Positions 21,463-32,305 are shown, numbered from the stretch's first letter. The stretch is DNA of 64,000 nt from Incurvaria masculella (GCA_946894095.1 OX335651.1:11678501-11742500); one strand, 5' to 3'. The notes: generated by a model not told the origin, from the sequence alone. Numbers and translations: made by a program.

Positions 21463-22063
21463 TACTAGGTAAGCAATGTAGCAGTGAAAGTGCAGAAAGC
21501 TTCTGGCAGGAAATGCTTTTCTTTAAATAGCTAACAAACGTCAACGAAGCTCTAAATGGTAATTATTGGATGTTTCTCATTAAATCATGCTATTTCGGCT
21601 CAAACGATCTTACTTAAATTTGGTAGATGGATACATTGTCCTGGACCAGTTTGACCCTATTTTGGACCAGCTATGTGGGCTACTTTTTATCCATGAAATA
21701 ATTTAGCCGAAACTAACCCGAGCTGAGCCGGGTACCGCAGCTAGTATGCAATAAAATATATTGAATGCTGAAATTTTGAATTTTGAATAGTTATTCCATT
21801 CATCGTATGCACCCCCAAAGAGGCGTCCGAAGCGCATTACCATCGTTGGTATTACCGTAACTGACTCGCCATTAGACGCAGCGTGTCGGCCTCGGCGGTT
21901 GCGGTTGCGGTGGCGGCTGTGGCGGCGGTTGCTGCGGCGGTAGCGGTTTGTTCAGAGGCCTATTGAGCAAACTATCGACTCTGATAATAAAGCTGCGGTT
22001 ATGGTTTTCATCATTACAACGTCCGTGTTGGCGTTGGATGAGAAGTATATGAAACTTGCCTGG
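21463..22063. other. No gene; Helitron end and GC patch
   Basis: Holds the right end of the Helitron-like element, then a CGG-repeat-rich patch at about 21890-21950. Confidence 0.4.
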
Positions 22064-22250
22064 TTTAGGGCAGTTTTTTCAACCGTCAGATAGTTCTTAA
22101 CGGTCTGATAGCAGAAATTTCAGTTTATTAAAAGACGGATGGTTATTATCGGAGTGCTATACTATCCTATGACTATTACCTTACTGTATTTATACTAATA
22201 CAAATTTGGCCTTACTATAAAGGATGGATAAGCAGCTTCGGAATCTTTTC
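22064..22250 (+). mobile_element. MITE family D, copy 2 (one end lost)
   Basis: TTTAGGGCAGTTTTTTCAAC, CGTCAGATAGTTCTTA and AAAGACGGATGGTTATTATC are shared with the copy at 30286, as is GGATGGATAAGCAGC near its right side. The right terminal repeat is missing. Confidence 0.6.
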
Positions 22251-22285
22251 GTCAATAAAATCGCTTTGAAAAGCGCTATTTGAGC

Positions 22286-22682
22286 GGCTCGTAGCCTAGT
22301 GGCGCGGGGACTGGACTAGCGTACCAGAGGCCTGGGTTCAACCCCGACTTGCATCACTGTCTTTCTCTTTCCGAGTTTAATACGTGCATTTCGTCACGAA
22401 TGCGAGCTGCTCCATGGTTCGGAACCCATGTAAAACTGTAGGTCCCCTTCCCCTACTAGGTGGTAGGGTTTAAGCCCGCCCGGGTTGGTACCATCGCATT
22501 GGATGAAAAGATGGTGGAAGCGGCAATGAAACATTGTCCGTGTTTTCCATCCAGTTCAATGTAGCCGTGCTTATAAAGGGAAGCTCCTGGCATGGTACCT
22601 AATTCCTTCGGGAATGTGGTGTATTGGGCTAATACCATAACGATAGTTCTGTGGTATTAGCCATCCATGTCAGGTCGCATAA

Positions 22683-22685
<3 letters not shown>
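22286..22685 (+). mobile_element. SINE with tRNA-like head, full length
   Basis: Box A TAGCCTAGTGG and box B GGTTCAACCCC are intact. TCTTTCTCTTTCCGAGTTTA and TCGTCACGAATGCGAGC follow. The body is the one used by the 5S-headed copies: CCATGGTTCGGAACCCATGT, CCCCTACTAGGTGGTAGGGT, GGTTGGTACCATCGCATTGG and GTGTTTTCCATCCAGTTCAA. The tail is GGTATTAGCCATCCATGTCA and GGTCGCATAAATAAA. Confidence 0.85.
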
Positions 22686-22725
<40 letters not shown>

Positions 22726-22752
22726 AATATAAATATATATATATATATATTT
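22686..22752. repeat. (AT)n microsatellite
   Basis: Nearly uninterrupted AT dinucleotides directly after the SINE tail, probably grown from it. Confidence 0.9.
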
Positions 22753-23920
22753 ATATACGGTTTTCTACACCCAGGATTCCTGATTACGGAATTCCAGGAA
22801 GGCCTGCTGCACCGCGGAGGTACAGTCGAACAAAGAGTTTAGGATACACACCCGGTTGAATGAAAAGGTGAACAGTCGAAATACTTTGACTTTTGCAAAC
22901 AATTATAGTGTTGAGTTCTATACATAATTGAGAATGTCTACTAGCTACTGAGTAAACAGAACCCTAACAAAATTGAATCAGAGGTTGTATTTAAACACCG
23001 TTCCTTTTACGTTCAACCGGAAGTGTATCCTCTAACCTTTGGTTGACTGTACATCGCTACTCTACCTATGACGCACTGCGGGTCCGGCGCGGTGGGCTCG
23101 TGCGCTATTGTCGTGCGGTGGGCGGGCGGTGCGGCGGCGGCGGTGCTGCGGGCTGGGCGGCGCCCACGCACTCCCCCCTCCCTCCGCCCAGCCCGCATCG
23201 CATCGCTCACATTGCTGCTATTCATATTCTCACTTGCAATCGAAATCTTCTGATACAATCTATGTTTTGGTATGTAAAAATAGTCGGAATTAATTTGAAG
23301 AATCTTTTTGACATCGGATTCGATTATTTGTATGAATAAAGTGACTATTTTTTCTACAATTTATTTGTGCTACAATTTAAGTCTTAAGTTCATTTCAGGC
23401 TAAGATGTATAGCAGTCGATACTGAGAGGAAAACTCAAGAAAAGTTGTACTTTTGCTCTTGACAGAAGACGTATGTAATACATGTTAATTGTGTCAGCTT
23501 AATTTAACAGAATTAAAAAAATATATTATTGTGTGAACTATAAGTTACATTCTAACTCTGATAATCGAGTTTGGACTAATATTTGCAGCTGGTCGAGTAA
23601 TAATTGTTAAAATGAAATTAATTATATGGACACACAATAGAACTCAATTTCATATTTTGTTTTATAATTGCAATTTTATAGTTTGTAATAATGACAAAGA
23701 ATAAGAATAGCGCTGCAACGCTCACGGGCCTAGGAAGCGCGCTTCAATCTTGAATTATAATTATTATCGGCGCGCTGGATCCTGCGTCCTGCCTCCTCCC
23801 CCCCTCCCGCCCCGCACCCCTCCCCGCCGCGGTCAGCCTGCGCTGTGCTCGTGCGCTCAGCTACGGTGCTGTATCGCTCACGACCTCGGCCGGAGGGCAT
23901 CACTTCTACTCGACCTTATT
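22753..23920. other. No gene; two GC-rich islands
   Basis: Islands at about 23065-23200 (GGGCGGGCGGTGCGGCGGCG) and 23765-23910 (CTCCCCCCCTCCCGCCCCGC) stand in AT-rich DNA. Overlapping frames in all phases show that the apparent ORFs are compositional. Confidence 0.5.
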
Positions 23921-24262
23921 TACATAGTGCTTTGACATACCTGGACGTGCTATTCACACTAAGTAAATATATATGAATGTTTTTCAGCGAATGTGATATG
24001 TACATAAAATATGTAGAATTGGCTCGCAAGGTTGGACACGAACCAGTCGTAGGGTAAAGTTTGGAACTCTCCTACAGTCCTTCCTCCCGTAATCAGTGAG
24101 GACTTCATACATAGTGCTTTGACATACCTGGACAAGCTATTCACACTAAGTAAATATAGTTATATAATATTTTTTCAACGAATGTCATATGTACATAAAA
24201 TATGTAGAATTGACCCGCAAGGTTGGACATGAACCTACAGCCCTTCCTCCCGTAATCAGTGA
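23921..24262. repeat. Tandem duplication, 187-bp period
   Basis: TACATAGTGCTTTGACATAC starts at 23921 and again at 24108. Both units share CTATTCACACTAAGTAAATA, GTACATAAAATATGTAGAAT, CGCAAGGTTGGACA.GAACC and CCTTCCTCCCGTAATCAGTG. The second unit lacks about 30 bp. Confidence 0.8.
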
Positions 24263-24384
24263 GTACTACTAACACAGTGTTCATCAATGTATGTGTTATC
24301 GTAAACGTCCAGCCTTGCAGCTGTCTTTCTTTAATTAATGTGTCCTTGCTTCGCGTTCGATTCTTCATACACATCAAATCCGAT

Positions 24385-24502
24385 TCACACGACTACATTT
24401 AACTGGATGGAAAACAAGGGCAATTTTTCATTGCCGCTTCGACCATCTTTTCATCCAATGCGATGGTACCTACACAGGCGTGCTGAAACCCTACCACCAT
24501 AG
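24385..24502 (-). mobile_element. SINE body fragment
   Basis: ACTGGATGGAAAACAAGGGC, GCCGCTTCGACCATC and CATCCAATGCGATGGTACC, then CCCTACCACC. It abuts the LINE relic on its right. Confidence 0.65.
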
Positions 24503-25079
24503 TTGTACGCCGCGCACACTGACAATATAGTGTCCAAATCAGCTAAACTGCTAGGATTCATAAAACGTAACACTAGGGAATTCAAAAATCCTCAAACAAA
24601 GATTACTTTGTATAATGCACTTATTCGAAGCACGCTTGAATATGCCAGTGTCGTTTGGAGTCCCACCTACCAAACATATATTACTAGGTTAGAGAGAATA
24701 CAAAAATGTTTTACGAATCAATTAGCATTCTCTGCGCCCCATATCAGTAGTAGAATAGACTATTCCGATCGCCTCCAATGTTTTAAGATGCATTCACTTG
24801 AAAATAGACAAATCATGCTAGATCTCATGTTCCTACATAAAATAATGAATAGACGCACCAACCATTCTTGAAAATATTAAGTTTGTGATTCCAAGACCAA
24901 ACACAAGAATACGTGAAAACAACATTTTAAAGATTTCATCCACAAAAACAAATGTTGGGCGCCACGCAACACTACCGCGCATTTGTCGAGAGTTCAATGC
25001 AATTTGTAATACAGATATTGATTTATTTCAAAATAAAAGTAAGATGTTCAAAAAAAATTTATTTGATTTAATGTTTTGA
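24503..25079 (+). pseudogene. Jockey/CR1-type LINE reverse transcriptase, C-terminal relic
   Basis: Two frames make up one C-terminal piece. The first (24503-24871) contains KLLGFIKRNTREF, ITLYNALIRSTLEYASVVWS and LERIQKCFTNQLAF. This is the segment after the RT catalytic core in Jockey/CR1-type elements. After a single frameshift near 24855 the second frame continues with ENIKFVIPRPNTRIRENN and ends CREFNAICNTDIDLF...FKKNLFDLMF with TGA at 25077. The catalytic YADD part and the N-terminus are absent. It was probably a 5'-truncated insertion that later decayed. Clade assignment is by memory. Confidence 0.7.
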
Positions 25080-25214
25080 TCCTATAATTTGTGTTTTTTT
25101 ATTTTTATTGTGAAAATATGTTTTTTTTGTCAGAGTATCCTATTTATAGTTCAACAAGTTAATAATTACCCTAATTTTAGTCCGATAAGTTAATTGTTAC
25201 TTACCTGTGAATTC

Positions 25215-25306
25215 ACATATCCAACTCAGAAAGAGAAAGAAAGGAATTCGAACCCAGACCTCTGGTATGCTAGGCAAGTCCTCGTGCCACTAGGCTATGA
25301 GCCGTC
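25215..25306 (-). mobile_element. SINE tRNA-like head, inverted
   Basis: On the minus strand: GGCTCATAGCCTAGTGGCAC (box A), AGGTCTGGGTTCGAATTCCT (box B) and TCTTTCTCTTTCTGAGTTGG. It lies head-to-body against a plus-strand SINE body at 25307, so head and body point in opposite directions. Confidence 0.7.
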
Positions 25307-25510
25307 CCACTTACTAGGTTTTAAAGTTAATCTCACGTAGGTTAGTGCCATCGAATCGAATTAACGGCGGTCGAAGCAGCAATAAAAATTGTCCGTGTTT
25401 TTCGTCATCCAGTTCAATGTATCCTTGCATTGTAAGACAGTATCTGGTATGGCAGCGGGTTCCTATGTGGTGTTTTGGGCTAATTTCATGACCGTTACAA
25501 GTTACATTTT
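25307..25510 (+). mobile_element. SINE body/tail, plus strand
   Basis: CACTTACTAGGTT, GTTAGTGCCATCGAATCGAA, GTCGAAGCAGCAATAAAAAT and ATGTGGTGTTTTGGGCTAAT are the shared body and tail. It lacks a head of its own. Confidence 0.7.
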
Positions 25511-25699
25511 TCGCAACTACACATTACTGATCAGTTAGAAAACCAAATAACAGCATTTTTGTAAGCATATTTTGTTCATGCGATGATTTTGATTACTGAC
25601 GTCAAAATTACATGCTAGCAACCCATAAGCGTTGCATAAAAACCCGCAATGTATTTGTGTTAGCATCAACCCAGCGAGAATGCAAGGACGGCAGTAGCG

Positions 25700-25935
25700 T
25701 TGGAAAGTAAGTCGTATGGCGGCATAGTGGAAAAACTCTAACGGTATTCAGTGCGCTTACAAATTAGGGACACGCAACATCGAATTTGCGCTGCTTTAAA
25801 TGTAGTCGCGTGAAGTTTTTACGTGTCGTTGAGAAATAAGCGAATTCGCTGCCGCCATCGAATGTAAAAGTGGCTTCGCCGCCCCCACACAAGCACATTT
25901 CGGTTTCTACTTCTGTCCTTTTATGCTCGCTGCAA
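25700..25935 (+). repeat. Dispersed repeat family B, diverged copy
   Basis: ACATCGAATTTGCGCTGCTT, TTTTTACGTGTCGTTGAG, AGCGAATTCGCTGCCGCC and AAAAGTGGCTTCGCCGCC keep the block order of the family. Confidence 0.5.
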
Positions 25936-26394
25936 CAACCTCTTCGCTGCACGTCTGTCGCTCCGGTATAGTCCGACCGCGCTCCTGTGACACAGATATG
26001 GTTGTTCGTTTTTCAGCGAGTGACGATCTCTCTATTGTGATCGGTAGCCAGGTGTCAGATAGCATCTATTGTTCCGTACACAAAGCCTCGCCGGACCGCG
26101 GACATTCGACAAGGGTACAGGGTACAGTCCATAGGATCTCCCTTTGGAACTAAGGTTTAGTTTGGCTAGTATCACAGGCAAACTGAGAAATGTACCACAA
26201 ACTCAGTGGATTAACGCACAATGTTGGTTATAGTAATGCTGATAGTAAAAAAATAAAATAAAAAAATAAGCCATGAATTTAGAAATAAGCGCAATACAAA
26301 AAAAAATGTATTTCACTATTCATTTAAAAACCTTTTCTGTGGTTTTGAGCTTTCTAGTAAATAGCTAGAATTGACTCACCACTCTATGTATGTG
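25936..26394. other. No recognisable feature
   Basis: A 76-codon frame (25923-26153) has no recognisable motif. Confidence 0.4.
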
Positions 26395-26487
26395 AAGAGA
26401 TAGCATTGGGCGAGATGAGGTTGACAATAGTCAACCGCTGGGTATCCTATATCGGTGCACGAGAGTCAGAGATGGTATCCGTGGTAA
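26395..26487 (+). mobile_element. Second SINE family, body fragment
   Basis: GCGAGATGAGGTTGACAATA, GTCAACCGCTGGGTATCC and AGAGATGGTATCCGTGG match the body at 14455-14550. Confidence 0.6.
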
Positions 26488-26889
26488 AAAAATACGTAAA
26501 ATGTTTAATTGTCAAGTATTCATCAATTATTTTTTTTAACGGGTTGGTAAAGGGTATTGAAATACATTCATAACGTGATCCAAGTGTCCGTCAAAGAATA
26601 AGGACAAAGTCCACAAATAAGGGTACATTTCCGGAATGGTAATAAATGATTTGTAGTTCTGTCGAGCGTCTCACTACACTAGATGCAATGTAAGCATCCA
26701 TATCACTAATAAACCTATTACTAATAAATCGAGATCATCATCTGAATAGTTATAGAATGTTTTGTCCTTTGCATTGAACTGTACTTTCGTATTCGAGAGA
26801 AAGGGACAAAACATTGTATTCAGACGAAGATCTAGGCTTATTAGTAACGGGGACCGTGTTCAAAAGTCTTATTTCCGACACAATCAAAA

Positions 26890-28520
26890 AGTTCTTCTCG
26901 TAGATATGGAAAGCGGCGGAGGTGGATGCGCCCACGACGCCCCGCTGCAGCGTCGAGCTTGTTTGTGTTTGCTCACTATTTAGCTGAATTTACAGCGGAA
27001 CCATTGCACCTGAAGCGTGTTTCCTCGGCGACTCGATCTCGCCTCCACGGCGCTCCAGCTAGAACGTTGATAAGAGAGAACGCAGCGCCGGGCTCGAAAA
27101 GAGCGGGGGTGTAAAGTAGCATCGATCAGCCGCCACCCTCGGGCACCGGCGGCTTTTGTGATACGCGATCGGGAGGCCTCCGCCCTCCCCCGACACCCGC
27201 CGCCCCCCTCGTAATTCGGGTCAAGCCTGAACCTCTTGGAGAGTGCGCCGCATCTACGCGGTGCAGCCTCCACTCCTCACCCTCCCTCCACCACCTTCGC
27301 ACCCGCCGTCCGCCCCCCCCGGCGACGTGCTCGCCGAACAAAGCCTGCGTTATTGCATTTTCAGTCGTTTTTTATTCGAACCTGGTCTTTTAGTGAAATG
27401 AATTTTCAGATTCCCCGGGCGCGGGGCGAGCGACGCACCGAAGCCCACGCATTGTATTTGTTTTATTTTGACGAAAGGAAGTCCAATTAGGATGAGAATC
27501 TTCCCCGGGTGGAGACAGTGCAGTCGCCAAACGTGGCTCAAAGCTTTGAGCGAGGCCATTAAAATGTGCTTGTGAGCCGATGTCATCCGGCGCTCGTAAA
27601 CGTCGGGCGAAGATATCGAGTCGATGGTTGCCGGCAGAAGTAAAAGAAATCGCGGGATGGACCCCGAAGGGCGTCCAGCGGGGTGGAGCGGGGGGGTGCG
27701 GGGGGTGCGGGGCGTGCGGGGAGAGAGGCGAGGCCGTGACGAGCTCCTCGTTTTCTTGCAGCGTGCAGTTTAATATCCAGCCAGGCACCGGTCGGCGTCT
27801 TTTTACCGGAGCCGAGTGAAAAATAATTGATTGATCTGAGCGGTGGGATTTAATGGCGGGATAACGTGGACGGAAAATGCAACGAGCGACAGAGATAAAT
27901 AGATTCTCTTTTTAAGCGCTCCGCAAATCCCTCGATTGCCGTCCGTGCAGCTTCCGGGCGGCCTCCGCGGGGGAGAGGGCCGGGCCGCCCCCGCAGAGGC
28001 TTCCTTCCTTTTATTTCTCATCTTTGAAACCTCAGCCAGGACGGCCTGGGATCCTCGACAGAGGATTTCAGGGGCGCTGCGGAAAGTCTGCCAAAATCCA
28101 ATCTGCCAAAATAATCGAAATTCAATTTCGATTTCAATCACAAAGGCACGGTGTAGACTTTTAGAGTACACGAAACTGGAAGTTCTTGTTAAATTCAAAA
28201 CTCCCGAACTCACAGGCACCGCGAGGAAAAGTGTAACCCGGAACGGGGTAATTAATTACAGTGAAAGAGACGGACTTTCCCGATTTTCTTGCCTGCGCAG
28301 ACGAGGAGGCGGCGTGCGGGCGGCGGCGGCGCGCTGTCCGGACAGTGATCGATGTCGCCGCCGGCGCCGCCGCCCGCGCGACGCCGGCGCCGCGTCGCTC
28401 GCACCGCACCCCCCACCCCAGCCACCTCCCGCCACCTCCTCCACCCCCGATGTTATTTGTCTGGAGCTTTCGGAGCGCCGTGTGCGTCCGCCGTCAATGT
28501 CGACGCTCTGAAAATGGGTT
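26890..28520. other. Large GC-rich non-repeat stretch; possible regulatory island
   Basis: 1.6 kb clearly richer in GC than its surroundings and sharing no repeat with the rest of the window. GC peaks at about 26910-27330, 27650-28010 and 28290-28460 alternate with AT-rich stretches holding TAAT-core sites such as AAATAATTGATTGATC (27822) and GGTAATTAATTACAGTG (28247). Open frames of 100-190 codons exist in several overlapping phases on both strands, so they are compositional and I do not call a gene. A CpG island, promoter or enhancer is possible but unproven. Confidence 0.35.
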
Positions 28521-29287
28521 ATTTGATTCAGGTGTAGCCCGTATGATTGTAGAGTGCAATTCGTCCCACTCGGGTCATTCAGGCGTATCTCACAATTATA
28601 GCTTTTATACAGATATATAGAATACATATATTAATTTATTTGCTCTATTATTTATGTTTAAACTCTTAGAAAGCTTCTTACCGGGTTATTTTTACAGCAT
28701 AATTTGCAGTATATTCACTAAAATATGAAAGAAAACAGAGAAACTATCACTTTTTCAACTCTACAGCAAATTTAATAAAAATGAGATACGCCTGTACGTC
28801 CCGGATGCGACGAATTGTTAGTCACTGAGTCATCGCCAGTGATCACATATTTATGAAAGTCACCAAATTCACAGGTCGGGCAATGGTAAAACTATTCGCT
28901 TGTATATTTACAGCATAGTCGCCAGCCCTGAAAACCATTTGCAGAATAACTCACTAGACACGTTCTGTCCGTAACATATACATTGTATCGATAAAAATGG
29001 CAGCATAATTTGCAGCCATATTAGTCTACGGCACAATGACTCATGCACGTAAGTAGGAACAACGACCGGATTATCCGTCTAATACGGCTAATGCATTTCT
29101 GACGATGCACGGGGTGGAGATTATTTCTTGTAATTTGATTTGGAGCTCAAAAATGTAACGAAATATGTTAATCATACTTTTGAAACACTAACTATGTTCA
29201 TTTAAACATATAACCGGACCAAATGCTTTTGCCTATTGAAATTGCAAATTAAATTTAAGATGGACAAATTATTTGTGTAGATTTTTT
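28521..29287. other. No recognisable feature
   Basis: AT-rich. GCATAATTTGCAG occurs near 28700 and 28993. Confidence 0.4.
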
Positions 29288-29362
29288 ATGAAAACCGACC
29301 ATCGTTGATCCAATGAGTTGGTATCAACCCAGGCGGATTCAACCCTAACCTTGTAAGGAGGT
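29288..29362 (-). mobile_element. SINE body fragment
   Basis: GACCATCGTTGATCCAATGA, GTTGGTATCAACCCAGGCGG and CAACCCTAACCTTGTAAGG are decayed forms of the shared body. Confidence 0.55.
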
Positions 29363-29679
29363 GTTTTATATGCGTTCAGAACCATGACAACATCCGCATT
29401 TTGAACGAAAGGTCACACTTCATCTGGAATAAAATACTTTTTTTTTGTCAGTTATCCAAGTGACAAAATAAGTTAAAATTATTCTATAGAATAAACCCAG
29501 ATTGTTTTCTTTCTTAATGCTGCACTTACAAACGTTAAATTAAAATATAACAAGGAACCTCAACATTGAGTAACGACTGTTATTTCCGTAACAGTATACA
29601 AGTGACACCAAAACTGCAACAGTGCACAGAGGTGATTTCGGAGACCGCAAGCAGTTCGTTAAGTTTCGTGATGTCACCC

Positions 29680-29900
29680 ATCGCGCCAACCCGGGCGGCG
29701 GTAAAGGACGCAGTCGAACTCCTATTGACTCGTCCTGCTTGAGGAGGTCTGTCCTTTCGGGGGTGTGGGGCGCCGAAATGGCTCGGCCGGGCTGGACGGA
29801 GGTGGTCGTTAGCTGGAGCTGGGGGCCGGAGCCCGCGCGGTGGCAATTTTAACAACCATCGGCCTGCGGTGCCTCGACCGCCCCCCCTCGCCCCCACCAG
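29680..29900. other. GC-rich island
   Basis: GCCAACCCGGGCGGCGG, GGGGGTGTGGGGCGCCG and CCCCCCCTCGCCCCCACC. Frames on both strands overlap, and no gene is called. Confidence 0.5.
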
Positions 29901-30285
29901 CCGCGCCGCTGACGTATACTATGGAACCCACTCCGGCCCTGCCAGCATATACGCTACGTTGACTCTCCCGAGGTTAACTCATTTATAATGCCGAAGTTGA
30001 AACTGCGTCATGAGGTGATCACTCCAGCGGTTGATAACGTGTTTATCACATTTTCTTATACGTACTCAATGGTAAAATTAAACATTGTTCACTTCAAAAT
30101 AAGTGAACAAACTTTTTTAAATTAAGCGCGGCAGATGGCGTATGTCAAGCCCTCACATAAGAGGAGCCCGATGACGCCCATGAGCTTTCGAACTTTTCGA
30201 TAGCGAGTCATCCACAGTTTGAAAGACCCCAGCAGGATGTACTTTGAGGGAAATAACTCGTCAGGGAGTGCATTTCATAATTCAG

Positions 30286-30514
30286 TAAGGGCCGATATTT
30301 CAATCTTCAGATAGTTCTTATCGGACTTTTTTGTACTATCAGTACAAATTCACGTTGGTAAAAAGACGGATAGTCATTGCCGGAGAATTATATATTGTAT
30401 CACAATGATCTGACTATAATTTTAGTAACCGAATCGGATGGATAAGCAGAAGCGTAAATAAATCCGTCGAATAGTTATCTGGCTGTTATCAGACTATTCA
30501 AAAATTAGCCCTAA
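30286..30514. mobile_element. MITE family D, copy 3, complete
   Basis: The left end TAAGGGCCGATATTTCAATC continues CTTCAGATAGTTCTTATCGG. The right end, on the minus strand, is TTAGGGCTAATTTTTGAATA with GTCTGATAACAGCCAGATAA. It is 229 bp with no coding capacity. It serves as an uninterrupted paralogue for the copy at 11273-13018. Confidence 0.75.
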
Positions 30515-30589
30515 TGGTGGAAAAGCGACGGAGGGACAGTGTTACGTAGCTCCGACAAGCATTCTCCATGGTAGAGAGTAGACAAGATA

Positions 30590-30720
30590 TAACACAGAGA
30601 GAGACTTTCGGGGCTGCAGGGTCTCTAAATTCAGGGATACCACAGGGTCGTCGACGAGACGCACGGTTTCCCATTTTACTTGTTCTCAATAACGCACCGG
30701 AGCATATATTTGAATTCGAT
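30590..30720 (+). pseudogene. Possible LINE RT motif-B fragment
   Basis: The frame LNSGIPQG followed by PILLVLNNAPE resembles the RT block [23 protein letters not shown] with a disturbed middle (RRRDARF). Only this one block is recognisable, so chance similarity cannot be excluded. Confidence 0.3.
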
Positions 30721-30839
30721 GATAGATTTTCGGTGAATGTAGATGAAGTACCAAATATTGGTAATCGAAACGTGTATCGGGAATTTCCACCGAAGCAAAC
30801 AGACTTTAGACGTTGACGGTTCTTCAGAATACCAACATC

Positions 30840-31065
30840 CTAACACGGCCGACGGCGGAGGCGGCTGACGTTCGAGCTGTGAGTGCATCCCTTGCAGCCC
30901 GGCACGCGCGCACAAAACGATAAGTGGCGTGAGGCCGAGAGCCGATGCGGAGCGGGCGGCGGGCGGCGGCGGCGGCGACGTTGATCGATGCTCGTCTTGC
31001 AGCACGGAAGCTGCATCCCCCCCTCCCGCCGCCCCGCCGTCGCGCCGCTCGGCTGCGACGTGAAC
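30840..31065. other. GC-rich island
   Basis: GCGGGCGGCGGGCGGCGGCG and CCCGCCGCCCCGCCGTCGCG in AT-rich surroundings. No gene is called although frames are open on both strands. Confidence 0.5.
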
Positions 31066-31140
31066 CTTCTCATTTATTAAACTACATCGGATGCAGGACG
31101 GCTTACCGCCGGGCGAAGCGCTGGTGACGTGCGTGATCAA

Positions 31141-31784
31141 TTACGCGAAGTAGAGGTGAATGTGGATTTTTAATTAATAAAAATGTTAAGTAGTCACTGG
31201 TTATTTTAAAAACCAGGCAAAAACTTAAGATGGCCCTTCCCGACGGTACAAACTTATTCGCGGGCACGGTAAAACATCGTGCCATTGCGCTCTGGGAACT
31301 TCTCTGCTTTAAAGAAAAAGACAGGCTCCGTGATGAGGAGAATGCAACAATTTTATAAAGCAGACGTGTTTGATTTGGTAAGATTTACGAAAATTTTAAT
31401 TTCAAAACGACTAATAGGAAGTAAACGACGACCGCTGTAGTAAAAAAACCAACAAAAAAATTTTTAATTATAAATGTTTTTAGTTTATCATTGAGTAATC
31501 CACCTCCAAAGTTATTTTATAAAACGCACGAAAAATTCGAACTTTCGGACCTTATAACTTTCGGACCTTATAACTTAGAAACCAAACACACAATGCCAAT
31601 GGTCATCAGACATCTAGTTCGATCAAATAAAGCTGTTTTCCTAATCCACACCCATTCCACACCCATGACTGACTTAAGTTATGAGTAAAAATTGCCAAAT
31701 TTTCTAAAGCAACCATAGCTTTTCGCTTTATCTTTGTCTCGCAAATATCTTAGCTCTTCACCGTCGTTGGACTGTTTGCGAGCT
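31141..31784. other. No recognisable gene; 18-bp tandem repeat
   Basis: AACTTTCGGACCTTATAACT is partly duplicated in tandem at about 31540-31580. Confidence 0.4.
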
Positions 31785-31945
31785 CCCAGATCACGCGTCG
31801 CGTGGGAGGCGGCACGTAGCTGCAGTTTGGCTCCCCCCCGCCCGCCACCCGCTGCTGAGGGGGTGGCGCGTGCAGGAGGGGGGGGGGGGTCGCCCTGGCG
31901 GGGGGGGGGGCGAGGGCAGGGGCGAGGTTTCGGCTCGATCGGAGT
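31785..31945. other. GC-rich island with long G runs
   Basis: G12 at 31878-31889 and G11 at 31900-31910, with further GGG runs, on the plus strand. The sequence is prone to form G-quadruplexes if the runs are real and not assembly errors. Confidence 0.6.
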
Positions 31946-32254
31946 AAATTATAAGAAAATGCATTTGCGGGGAAACGCAGCCGTGCATCACCGGCGCTCG
32001 GAGAAGCGTTATGGTGCCACTCTACTCACTTTTCGCACCAGCTAAGAATACATATTTCTCGATCCACGATGTTTTTTCACTTATGCATATGAGCCAATTT
32101 GAAGATTTAACTTAGCTGCATATGTATAGGTATTGGTTTAAGAATGTTTAAATTTGTATTTGTCGTGATTACTGATACTGAAATAATGGAGTTATTGGCC
32201 TATCAACTCTCTCGTTGAACTTGAAAAGAGAATGAAATATATGCGTGCCTCTGG

Positions 32255-32305
32255 GATCTTATACGCGATTAATATTGGTATCCGCTAGGCTACGGGCCCC
32301 ACAAG
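32255..32305 (-). mobile_element. SINE tRNA-like head fragment
   Basis: The minus strand reads GGGGCCCGTAGCCTAGCGGA with an intact box A (TAGCCTAGCGG) and then GATCCCAGAGGC. Box B is missing. Confidence 0.5.

Larger units (their letters stand above)
20523..21744 (+). mobile_element. Non-autonomous Helitron-like element
   Basis: The left end TCTATACTAATAATAAATCT follows an A. The right end has a hairpin, ACCCGAGCTGAGCCGGGT, a few bases before CTAG (21741-21744), and is followed by T. This is the expected Helitron form: 5'-TC, a 3' hairpin plus CTRR, inserted between A and T. No Rep/helicase frame is present. Nested inside are a hairpin (21011), a SINE piece (21165) and a foldback family C copy (21264). 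Confidence 0.55.

Noticed and set aside
24503..24871. Host gene exon
   Set aside because: The peptide matches the post-RT region of Jockey/CR1-type LINEs and is frameshifted.
27936..28511. 191-codon plus-strand frame in the GC island
   Set aside because: Frames are open in several phases on both strands, rich in Arg/Pro/Ala runs and without motifs. It is best explained by GC composition.
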